Positions 1-8,040 are shown, numbered from the stretch's first letter. The stretch is 15,500 nucleotides of DNA from Glandiceps talaboti (GCF_964340395.1 NC_135553.1:26727449-26742948); one strand, 5' to 3'. The notes: generated from the letters alone by a model not told the origin. Program-made: numbers and translations.

Positions 1-944
1 CAAAATATTGATATATTTTTCAAAATAATTCTTACAATTGCTAAAAGTAAGATTTCATTTCTCAAAAAATTAATTATTTTTGATCAGTTTTTAGGTATTA
101 CATCATATGAACTACCGTCTGCATGTATTATAGACCTGTATAGTATGTATTTTGAGTGATACAGTTGGTATAAGAAAGAGTCAGACCATTTTTAGGGTGT
201 GTAGTATGACAACAGTTTGGTTTTTGGGGGTTTCAACATAGCCTCCCTATGTCATTTCACAAAGAGTTGCCCACCTCATCCTGGGATATATGGTCATGTG
301 AACAAAATTAATGAAAGTGGTTTATTTTGCCAATACTAGTTCAAAGAAGCACACTTTAGATAAATTTTCTTTGCCGGCCCTACTATTAAATTCTATCTTA
401 ATAACAATAATAATAATAATAATAATAATAAAATAACTTTAGGGTAATAATAATAACATATAATAAATAATCACTAATAAGTAATAAGTACTAATATAAT
501 AATTACTAATGTATGATAAATACTAATATATAATAAATACTAATATATAGTGAATAAGCACATAATTAGGCACCAATGACTGTTAATTTCTAATTCTCCT
601 TTCATAATTAATTGCACTTAAAGTTGAAATAGTATTGGCATTATGGATTACTCTCATTAAACATGTTCATATGACAGGACAACTCTGTGTGAAATGATAC
701 TAGGAGGCTTTGCTAAGATTACCAAGCCTTTACTGTTGTCATACTACATACCCAAAAATGGAGACACTTTCTAATACCAACTTTATAGCACAAAATAGAT
801 ACTCTACAGATCTATGATAGATACAGGCGGCAGTTTGTACGATGAAATAGCTAAAAACTGACCAAATTAATTGTCTTTTGGAAAATGAAATCTCACTTTT
901 AAGAATTGTAATAATGTTTTGAAATTTATAGATTTATTCTAAGC
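1..944. mobile_element. Long imperfect inverted repeat (foldback or MITE-like), left end possibly cut by the window
   Basis: Bases of about 1-365 match the reverse complement of about 600-944 along almost their whole length, by eye near three quarters identical. Shared anchors include GTAGTATGACAACAGT (206-221) against its complement at 734-749, and TGCCAATACTA (329-339) against its complement near 631-641. The loop of about 235 bases is very AT-rich and contains an AAT microsatellite. No open reading frame of note lies inside. This architecture is typical of foldback elements and long MITEs, but no transposase, clear terminal motif or target duplication is visible, and the left arm may run off the window. 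It could also be an inverted segmental duplication. The arms are well diverged, so it is not a recent event. Confidence 0.75.
405..560. repeat. AAT microsatellite and degenerate TAATAAATAC-type repeat in the palindrome loop
   Basis: About nine AAT units occur at 406-432. They are followed by a degenerate array of ACTAATATA and AATAAATACTAAT words up to about 550. It fills the loop between the two inverted arms. Confidence 0.85.
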
Positions 945-1589
945 TGCAACTGAAGCAAAATCTATCAGTCCAGCTGAGCAGGGTTTTCCAAAGTTTTCCA
1001 GCCCAGAAAAGTATACAAAAAAACACTGCTTTCCAGCAGACCTTCCCCACCTATGGGAGTTGTGCACCCCCCCCCCCCTCCCATATTACTTCTGCAAAAA
1101 AAATTTAATTCTCTGAGTTAGGACAAAAATACACATTTTGATAACACATACAAATTCTACCCACTTTATGCAACTTTAGTCAGTTATTATTTCATAATTA
1201 ATTTAATAGTATAAAAATGTTTTTGCTTGACTTATTCTCATTGGCTTTTCTAACCATTGGGGTCGATTTTTCAGGGAGAAACAGTAGAACAATAAAAAAT
1301 CAATTAATTATACTGTATTTGCAAATTTATACACACAGTTCTTTCTTTATAGTGGTTTCCCAAACCTGGGCAAGTTTACCTTCGTCAAGATTTGATTTCT
1401 TCCTTTCACCCCATTTCATAAAAAAATATTGTCTACAAATTATAACCTTGAAAATTTAATATCAACCATATGGGAGCACTTTGGTAAATGTAATTTATAT
1501 TGAATGTATTTTTTCATTATTTTATTAAATAAAACACAATATATTAACCAAACTGTATTAATACAATTTCCATGCAAGTTTATTTTCAG
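945..1589 (+). other. Probable intron or intergenic spacer with a C12 tract
   Basis: AT-rich unique sequence with a run of twelve C at 1067-1078. Acceptor-like sites such as TTCTTTCTTTATAG ending near 1351 are present, but every frame behind them closes before a usable donor, so no exon was called. If the exon at 1590 is real, this stretch is the last part of its upstream intron. Confidence 0.4.
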
Positions 1590-1851
1590 GAAGCCAGGCT
1601 CGACAAAGATGGACAAATGATGGAAAATGTGAGTCAAAAAACTTTCTTTTTAATATTTAATATGTTTATACATTGAAAGTTAGATTTAGAAACTTTATTT
1701 CTATTTGATTGTCATGTCTGCAATATAAAATAAATTCAGAAAATAATATAATTGCATTGTGAGTGAATACTTCAATTCTTATACTATTTCTTAAATTTCT
1801 TTCTTTTAGCCTGTGGTGATAAGAAGACCCAAGACTGATCGATGTATTTGA
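1590..1851 (+). CDS. Candidate 3' end of an unidentified host gene: two small exons
   Basis: Exon one (1590-1628, 39 bases) follows the acceptor TTTATTTTCAG and ends at the donor GTGAGT. The 181-base intron (1629-1809) ends in the pyrimidine-rich acceptor TTTCTTTCTTTTAG. Exon two (1810-1851) runs to a TGA stop. With whole codons at each junction, the two join into 25 residues plus stop, starting EARLDKDGQ and ending RRPKTDRCI. The composition is mixed and hydrophilic, unlike the low-complexity frames elsewhere in the window. The reading frame is not certain: exon one is also open in the phase starting two bases in, which closes earlier in exon two. No protein family was recognised. Upstream exons are not in the window, and no AATAAA lies close after the stop; the first is near 2562, inside a repeat. 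Both exons are short enough to be chance. Confidence 0.42.
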
Positions 1852-2025
1852 TTATTACGATACTGATGTGTATTTTGCATTTATGTATATCTATCAAAAT
1901 GTAATTTATGTATTGAAATGTATTTTTAAGTTATTTTATTAGTAGAACTTTTGGAGGAGTTTAGAAGAACAGAAAAACAGTTTCAGACATCAGCACCAAG
2001 TAAGTTTTTTGAGTTTTTTTTAGTT
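1852..2025 (+). other. Possible 3' UTR, or intron holding an alternative exon
   Basis: AT-rich sequence after the candidate stop. It contains TTATTTTATTAG (acceptor-like, ending at 1942) and GTAAGT (donor-like, from 2000). These enclose 57 bases that are open in one phase. No polyadenylation signal is visible in this stretch. Confidence 0.3.
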
Positions 2026-2310
2026 TGTATGGCTGCATGAGTGATTGCTCTTTTAACTATCCCACCTCACCCCTTCCAACATACGTACATCAAATACACT
2101 ATCATTTTTGCGTCTCCGGCACCAATTGTCATATCTGCGCCATCATCTACCTCGCGTTTCGGTCCGCTGTCTTCGCTGCACATGATCATATATTACATAT
2201 TGACATACACAAACAGCACTCCTCGATTTTTGTTATCCCTTTCCGTACATCTGGTTTCTTGTGGATTTTGGTTTTCTCTGACTAGGTGTGTCTCTAGGGT
2301 TGATTACTTT

Positions 2311-2390
2311 GTTGTTTGGTTGGTTGGCGTTGGTTGGTCGGTTGGTCGGTCGGTTGGTTGGTTGGTTGGTTGGCAATGGTTCGTTGGTTA
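2311..2390 (+). repeat. Imperfect TTGG microsatellite
   Basis: Runs of TTGG with scattered TCGG variants lie inside repeat copy 1. The matching place in copy 2 has only short GTTAGGTTAGG and GGTCGG words, so the array expanded after the copies separated. Confidence 0.9.
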
Positions 2391-2683
2391 GTCCTTTGTA
2401 GGTTTTACATATTTTTCACTTGCTGTCTATGGCCTTAATCTCTCATACCAACACACATAAACCTCACAAACCTCCGCCGTGTCGCCGCCATCTCTATTAC
2501 TGCCGTGTCGCCATCTTTATTTGCCATCACCGTTGTGCGTCATATTCATTACAACAATACAATAAAGTCCCCCATTCATTTTAACTTTCTGTATGTATGT
2601 TTGTATGGTTAGAGTTATAATGGCACATTCCATTATAACTCTTCATATTCGCAGTCAAGCATGTGCATGTATGTTAACCCTCT

Positions 2684-2709
2684 CCCCCCCCAAAAAAAAA
2701 AAAAAAAAA
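2684..2709 (+). repeat. C8-A18 homopolymer junction
   Basis: Eight C are followed directly by eighteen A. The same C-then-A junction sits at the equivalent place in copy 2 (5078-5112: nine C, twenty-six A, then AAAT words), so it was probably already in the ancestral repeat. Confidence 0.9.
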
Positions 2710-2740
2710 GTATGTGTCCTTGTATGGTGATTCAAATTGG

Positions 2741-2796
2741 CAACAAAGAATTGCTTGGCAGCGATGACACCCCTAGCATTGACTAGATAATATGGA
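2741..2796. repeat. Highly conserved 56-nt core of the 1.2 kb repeat, copy 1
   Basis: Only 3 of 56 bases differ from 5199-5254, while the flanking parts of the two copies differ widely. The segment has open frames on both strands, one reading KELLGS-D-TPSID before a TAG on the plus strand. However, a stop lies directly upstream of the best minus-strand frame in both copies, so coding is not shown. Confidence 0.7.
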
Positions 2797-3225
2797 TTTT
2801 AGAGTAATCAATTTTCAATGCGGCCTAAATTCAACTGCATACAGAGCTCAGTAGAGAGCTATCAAACATTTAATCCTCTTTTTATCAGGGGGGTGGGGTG
2901 GTCAATTTCACTACAAACATTCAAATTAAACTCTCAAATCCAGGGGACCATATAGCCAGAATTACCATACGAGTATGACTACATTCTCAGTCTAAATAAT
3001 TGTTGGCATAAAAATGCTACTAATGACTGAGTGAATTTAAGGTACTGTCGTCTTTAGTGTATCCATGGCAGTGTATTTCAAGGCAATATCTATTATATGG
3101 TACGTCTACAGAATATCAAGTATACATCACTTACACCTAAAAGCTATGAATGGTAAGTGTCATCTAGAAGTTCTTTACTTATCTTTGCTGTTCATCTACA
3201 ATTGATCTGTGCTGTCATGAACACA

Positions 3226-3520
3226 GATAAAAAGTGATGTAGCCTCAAATATTCATCTGAAAGTTGTTCATAAACTGATAAATTTTCATCAAGTCTTCAT
3301 CAAAGACAGTCTTCAATATTTCAACTTACTAGCCAATTCAGAATACTACCCGTATTTTCATCATCATCGCCATCAACCAATTCAGAATTTTTTATGACAA
3401 ATATGGCCAATATTTTGTCATCATTGCAAAGGTCACAAAACAAAGCAATGACAAGGTCTCAAAGCTCATTATAAATAAAATGGGTATTAAGTCATTTAAT
3501 TTAGGTTTCTATGTATTAAG
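3226..3520. other. Spacer with a templated-looking 32-nt insertion and a small hairpin
   Basis: No gene seen. At 3333-3388 a 12-bp direct repeat, CCAATTCAGAAT, flanks 32 bases that also occur in repeat copy 2. At about 3418-3450, TGTCATCATTGC and GCAATGACA can pair around a loop containing AAGGTCA. Confidence 0.6.
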
Positions 3521-3700
3521 CTACCAGACTGAGCTTGTGCACAAAATGTGAAGTTTGACATTTGTGCCAGGCTTGGTTGAAATTGGTCTATGCATCTCTG
3601 CTGTATACTGTGCACTATGATTAATGTTTGGCTATTTGACCTTGAAGATACAGATCGAGGTCAAAGGTCGAGGTCTCAGAAAGACCATTATCAATAATAT
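3520..3700. repeat. Possible dispersed-repeat fragment rich in AGGTCA-type half sites
   Basis: The segment has TTTGACCTTGAAG, then GAGGTCAAAGGTCGAGGTC, so TTTGACCT and AGGTCAAA form a short inverted pair. From memory, sequences of this flavour (GACCTTGA with AGGTCAAAGGTC) recur as interspersed repeats in several aquatic animals. No family name can be given and no second copy lies in the window. Confidence 0.3.
3658..3670 (+). promoter_or_regulatory. DR1-like nuclear receptor half-site pair
   Basis: AGGTCA, one base, AGGTCG: a direct repeat with one spacer base. This is the layout bound by RXR, HNF4 and COUP-TF type receptors, with one mismatch in the second half. A further AGGTCT follows, and a TGACCT lies about 20 bases upstream. 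It sits in a likely repeat, with no promoter nearby, so function is unsupported. Confidence 0.2.
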
Positions 3701-3750
3701 GGATATGGATAATATAACACTCAAAGTGGGTCACTATTACACTTCAATAA

Positions 3751-4218
3751 TAGCACCCGGTATTAAATAGCACTATTGCAAGAAATGTGGGAATTGAATA
3801 CTAGCATCCATTATTAAATAGCACTATTGCAAGACATGTGGGAATTGAATGCTAGCACTCGGTATTAAATAGCACTATTGCAAGACATGTGGGAATTGAA
3901 TACCAGCACCTGGTATTAAATAGCACTATTGCAAGACATGTGGGAATTGAATAATAGCACCCGGTATTAAATAGCACTATTGCAAGAAATGTGGGAATTG
4001 AATACTAGCAACCGGTATTAAATAGCACTATTGCAAGAAATGTGGGAATTGAATACTAGCACCCGGTATTAAATAGCACTATTGCAAGAAATGTGGGAAT
4101 TGAATACTAGCACCCGGTATTAAATAGCACTATTGCAAGAAATGTGGGAATTGAATACTAGCACCCGGTATTAAATAGCACTATTGCAAGAAATGTGGGA
4201 ATTGAATACTAGCAACCG
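3751..4218 (+). repeat. 51-bp minisatellite, nine full copies plus a partial tenth
   Basis: Units start at 3751, 3802, 3853, 3904, 3955, 4006, 4057, 4108 and 4159, exactly 51 bases apart with no length change, followed by nine bases of a tenth unit. Each unit begins TAGCACCCGGTATTAAATAG and ends GGGAATTGAATAC. Later copies are almost identical; the earlier ones carry most of the substitutions (GACATG for GAAATG, CATCCA or CACTCG for CACCCG). The unit length is a multiple of three, but stops close all six frames in every unit, so it is not coding. Confidence 0.97.
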
Positions 4219-4524
4219 TTCATGTTGTACTTAAAAATAGTGACCCCCCCTGCAATTCATCCACAAAACAATCCCCCCCCCCCCCCGACAAATATAAAAA
4301 CACAATGTCCTGCCCATCTGTTGACAGGAAACACTCTTTTTGTTCACGCACACTGCATATATAGTTAATTTTACATGTTACATTTTCAGTAATTTTAATT
4401 TTTATACTATTTTTTTATAACATTAGCATGGAACTATAACAAAACAATAGATGGTTACAAAGGCCAAAGAAAATGATTATCAAAATCTTGTGAAATTAAA
4501 ATGCTTTTACTTTTCTAAGGATGA
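4219..4524. other. AT-rich spacer with C7 and C14 tracts
   Basis: No gene seen. Runs of seven C (4244-4250) and fourteen C (4273-4286) directly follow the minisatellite. The rest is AT-rich unique sequence ending in a short ATGA repeat near 4520. Confidence 0.5.
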
Positions 4525-5671
4525 ATGAATGAATGAGTGACTGTTGTTCTTATAACCCCCTCTCCAACCTACACATTTCAAATACTACCCGTATTTTCAT
4601 CATCATCGCCATCAACTACCTCACGCCTCGGTCCTTTTTTGCCATCACTACGCATGACCACATATTACATATACACAAACGGTTCATCTTTTTTCTTTTT
4701 CTTCTCATTTTGGGTTGTCCTCAGGTTAGGTTAGGTCAGAGGGTCGGTAGTTTGGATTATTTTCACTTGCCTGGCTATGGACTTTCTCTCATACTTAACA
4801 TCCACAGACACAAATTTCGCACTTCCACCACTGTCACCAATTTCACCACGACTCCGTTTGCATTCATCATCCTCGCTGCGTCTTCATCTGCATTCGCCAT
4901 CCTTCCCGCGTCTCCACCTGCATTCGTCATGTTCGCCCTGTGTCATATTCAAGTTATTTTTACACCAACACCAACACAAACTATAGGTTTTCATGTTTGA
5001 GAGTTATAATGGCACCATACCCTCATAACTCCTCACTATTGGCTGTCAAGCATTGTGAGTGTGTGTATTAAACTTAGCCCCCCCCCAAAAAAAAAAAAAA
5101 AAAAAAAAAAAATAAATAAATAAAAGTAATAAATAAAAATAAAGGAAAAACTGTGGCCTATTGTATATAAAAGGGTATGTATGGCAACTCAAAGGAAGCG
5201 ACAAAGAATTGCTTGGCAGCAATGATACCCCTAGCATTGACTAGATAATATGGACGTTAGATTCAATATTTCATGCGCCACATTTCAACAGAGCTCAGTG
5301 AAGTTCTACCAACCCTGTACATCATATCATTGGGATTAGGAATGGACAATAAAAATATCAAGGATCTAACGTTCAGGGGACTTTTTTGCCCGACTTGCCA
5401 TATCATAACGGTACTCGGTATATACCAGTTAATCTAGATGAATGAAATAAATGAAATAAAATATACCATAAGTTCTATAAATAGTCTATACATATAATGA
5501 CCAACTGAAAGTACTATCGTCTGGCTTTTGTGGCTGTCATTCAAGGCAATTTCTATTACATCTACAAGTGTACATCACCTACATCTGACGGCTTAGAGTG
5601 TTAAGTGTCTTCTCTAGGGTACTTACTTTTTATTATTCGTCTACATTTGATCATGATGTGTGATGATGATG
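4525..5671 (+). repeat. Copy 2 of the diverged ~1.2 kb repeat
   Basis: It matches 2030-3225 in the same order (see copy 1). Relative to copy 1 it lacks the TTGG array, has a longer C-A junction (5078-5112), and has extra sequence with the TATA-like word TATATAAAAGGG (5164-5175) just before the conserved core. The match ends around ATTCGTCTACATTTGATCAT. A 96-bp palindromic MITE is inserted immediately after this end. The longest frame (4533-5000) is low in complexity and only its first part resembles the matching frame in copy 1. Confidence 0.75.
5199..5254. repeat. Highly conserved 56-nt core, copy 2
   Basis: The counterpart of 2741-2796, with 53 of 56 bases identical. It begins 24 bases after a TATA-like word that copy 1 does not have. 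Confidence 0.7.
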
Positions 5672-5787
5672 AACGTAAGTGCAGTCTGTAAGGTACGCCG
5701 TGATGGGGCGCCCTCACACTTCAGCCAACCCCTCCCACGCCGGTGAGGGCGGAACGTCAGGACGTATCTTACAGTCTAACGTAAGTG
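5672..5787. mobile_element. 96-bp palindromic MITE with 10-bp target site duplication
   Basis: The element (5682-5777) has 35-nt arms at 5683-5717 and 5743-5777 that pair with few mismatches around a 25-nt loop, so it is almost all terminal inverted repeat. It is flanked by a perfect direct repeat AACGTAAGTG at 5672-5681 and 5778-5787. It is far more GC-rich than its surroundings. A duplication of 9-10 bp would suit a Mutator-like superfamily, while the CAGTCTG start resembles hAT ends (normally 8 bp), so the superfamily is open. The perfect duplication suggests a fairly recent insertion. Confidence 0.88.
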
Positions 5788-5889
5788 ACACAAATGTATG
5801 CGTAAGAGCAAATGACACGCATCTTATGGCAAATGACTAGCGTATGGAAATAAATGACACACATAAGGCAAGTAATGCACGTATGACCA
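5788..5889. repeat. Degenerate AAATGAC/CACAT tandem repeat
   Basis: Words of the form CAAATGACACGCAT, AAATGACTAGCGTATGG and AAATGACACACATAAGG recur every 20-30 bases. The last 38 bases (5850-5887) recur as a close copy at 6108-6147, on the other side of the next element. Confidence 0.65.
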
Positions 5890-6096
5890 CAGGGGCGTGT
5901 AATATTTCTTAGATTGTTGTTTTCCTGGTCTACAGACTAGATATAACAACCTTTTGACTATATATTCCTACCTGTAAGTAAGGAAAAAACATTTCCGCTA
6001 CTTTAGAGATTGACACATTTGTAGCAGGATTCGTACGATATTTTCCTAAGAAAACGGCGATCCAGGGCGGCAATCTAAGCAATAATACGTGCCCTG
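5890..6096. mobile_element. hAT-like MITE, about 207 bp
   Basis: The left end reads CAGGGGCGTGTAATATTTC, and the reverse complement of the right end reads CAGGGCACGTATTATTGC. Both continue into CTTAGATTG, giving terminal inverted repeats of about 26 bases with some four mismatches and one indel. CAGGG ends are characteristic of the hAT superfamily, whose target duplication is 8 bp. No matching 8-mer is evident here (TATGACCA against TGCTCGTG); outside a two-base extension of the ends, GTATGAC and CTCGTGAC are weakly similar. There is no coding capacity. It interrupts the AAATGAC repeat. Confidence 0.65.
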
Positions 6097-6107
6097 TGCT
6101 CGTGACT

Positions 6108-6169
6108 ATAAATGACGCACACACAAGGCGAATGATGCACACATGACAATAAATCTAAATGACACACAT
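6108..6169. repeat. AAATGAC repeat, second part
   Basis: 6108-6147 is a diverged copy of 5850-5887 (ATAAATGAC, CACACA, AAGGC, ATGCAC, ATGAC in the same order). It lies on the far side of the hAT-like element and runs into the GACTACAT array. Confidence 0.6.
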
Positions 6170-6322
6170 GACTACATGAGATGACTACATGCGATATGAC
6201 TACATGAGATGACTACATGCGATATGACTACATGAGATGACTACATACGATCAGGGCATACGATATGACTACATGCGATGTGACTACATGCGATATGACT
6301 ACATTAGATGACTACATGCAAT
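6170..6322 (+). repeat. Left array of mixed 13-mers and 15-mers
   Basis: GACTACATGAGAT (13) and GACTACATGCGATAT (15) alternate irregularly, about eleven units in all. Single-base variants include GACTACATACGAT and CAGGGCATACGATAT. Confidence 0.92.
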
Positions 6323-6559
6323 ACTGCGATGCGAGATGATGACATGATATGCGGCGATTTTGTAATGACGTTATGCCATTCGTAGATTATTCAATATGCA
6401 TAAGGGGTAGACCATTCGATATCCTGGGGGGGCTTGGAAGATTGGTGGAGAGTCATTATTTTTTTTCCCACCTGCTTGCCTGAGAATTATTTTTTTCTCC
6501 TTTTCCTATGCTGGCAACTTTTTTTTTCTTTGCTTCTTTGAGATATCCGGATTTTTTTT

Positions 6560-8040
6560 ACGTCAATGTTGAACACCTACATTTGTTGCCACAATTTTCT
6601 GTTTGGTTTTGGCACACGGTAATAGAGAGAGTGAAAAGATGCTGTTCTATCACACACATATTATATTTAAAAAACTACATATTTCATACATGTTTGATTT
6701 TCAATTAAATAAGCATGCCATGGTATGGTGACACACTGAAAATACAAATCGGAAACTTGATTGGTGAGCTCAAACATTCAGATAGACCGGTCAGTTTCTC
6801 CAGATTGGAGGATGGGGGGGGGGGGTGTCAGTGTTTTTTTTTCCATTGGGCCCCTGAATAAAGTTTCATAGCATCTGACAGTAAGTTGTAGAGGGAAGAG
6901 CTTTGAGACTGGGATATGTCCACCTCTTGTGCGAGTGTCTGTGAATGGGGGGGGGGGGGTTCTAGCCGGTCTCCCCCTAGAAAACGGCCTGGATGATTTT
7001 TACTTCTAAAGGCAATGTTTAGGCTATTCACAGACACTTTCAGACAATAATTTGCAAGCTTTACAAGACAGTTCTAACATGTAAAAAGCAACTACACATG
7101 GTTGAAACATTTTTGAAATAAAATTTCATAGCAGTAAGAGGTGGAGGGAAGAACTTTGATTTGAGGCTTGGACATGTCTACCTCTTATGGGGGGAGGGGT
7201 CCTAGGGGATCTCCCCTAGAAGCTTTTCAAGTTTTTTTTTTTACCAATTTTGGTGAATCTTATTGTTGGTTTAACGAATGAGTAGCCTCTGGGGTGATGG
7301 AGTCCAAGGGCCCCCCCCCCCCCAGATCTGCAGTTTTTTGTTTCTATTTAGGCGATTTTTAGGTTATTCATAGCCTCTGAGATATATATTGCCAAACATC
7401 GAAAAGCTAAAGTAAATATAACTTTTTACATAAGTTTTCCATGTTATAAAAGTGGGCCTGTAACATTGGTATAGGGTCATTGATATTGCATTTATAGTAA
7501 AGTTACTAATGTGTTAGAGCACTTTAGGAGGTCATACCTAGTGTACAATATAAACTTGAATTTGAGTTGTGGTGTCGATACATGTAGTGTCTGAAATAGG
7601 AAGTATAGCATCCCTTTTGACAAATTCATACTGAAGAGACTAGAACAATTTAGATTAAGTTCTTTTATAAACTATCCAATAGTATGAAGGTTACCATTAC
7701 AAAACCTTCAAGTTCACTTTTGCCCCAAAGTGTAAGATAAGCACTGATTGTGAAACAGCCAAACACTTACATGGCATGTTCTGTAACTAGTGTTGTAGCT
7801 AGGATTTACATGTATTATATGTATATTTTTTATGTATAGTTATGTTTGAACCCTTACATGAAGTAATATTTAAACCATTTATGAAAGAAACAGAGACAAG
7901 AACAAATATTATATGTACCACAGGCTAACGAAACTGACTGGTCCCTGACATGTGTTTGAAACTGTTTGTCATGATTTGACAAGTGTCCTGGTTGGAGAGG
8001 TACGAGCAATTTGAACAGTATACTCGAACCTGTGCATCAT
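6560..8040. other. Interior of the foldback-like structure; no gene seen
   Basis: Only short, low-complexity frames occur. Two tandem modules fill 6857-7390 (separate entry). 7400-8030 is AT-rich sequence in which no repeat, RNA gene or exon was recognised. Confidence 0.5.
6857..7390 (+). repeat. Tandem duplication of a ~260 to 340 bp module with G-rich centre
   Basis: The first module (about 6857-7045) and second module (about 7117-7390) share, in order: AATAAARTTTCATAGCA, GTAAG, GAGGGAAGA, CTTTGA, GGACATGTCTACCTCTT-type words, a long G run, a TCTAG or CCTAG word, a TCTCCCCCTAGAA-type word, and AGGYTATTCA at the end. The starts are 260 bases apart and the ends 340, because the second module has an extra segment containing C13 (7311-7323). 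It is non-coding. Confidence 0.8.

Larger units (their letters stand above)
2030..3225 (+). repeat. Copy 1 of a diverged ~1.2 kb dispersed or duplicated repeat
   Basis: This stretch aligns in order and orientation with 4525-5671. Shared landmarks are: ATGAGTGA at the left end (2037); CATGATCATATATTACAT (2181); CACTTGCTGTCTATGG (2418); AGAGTTATAATGGCAC (about 2611) followed by a second CATTATAACTC word; a run of C followed by a run of A (2684-2709); a 56-nt core (2741-2796) 53/56 identical to copy 2; ACAGAGCTCAGT; CAGGGGAC; GTACTGTCGTC; TTCAAGGCAAT; and ATACATCACTTACA. Away from the core the two copies are heavily diverged, with many indels. The family is not recognised and no terminal repeats or transposase are visible. 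It could be a non-autonomous mobile element or an old local duplication. Confidence 0.75.

Noticed and set aside
1352-1460. Exon after TTCTTTCTTTATAG
   Set aside because: All three frames meet stops before a usable GT donor.
3751-4218. CRISPR-like array
   Set aside because: The whole 51-bp unit is repeated with no unique spacers. It is a minisatellite in what looks like animal DNA.
4717-4735. Telomere-like TTAGG words
   Set aside because: Only two adjacent units (GGTTAGGTTAGG), inside repeat copy 2. Not an interstitial telomere.
4533-5000. 155-codon frame in repeat copy 2
   Set aside because: Low complexity (serine, phenylalanine, isoleucine and alanine from CAT/TTC/GCC repeats), only its first part is matched in copy 1, and no domain is visible. 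It is kept only as a weak finding.
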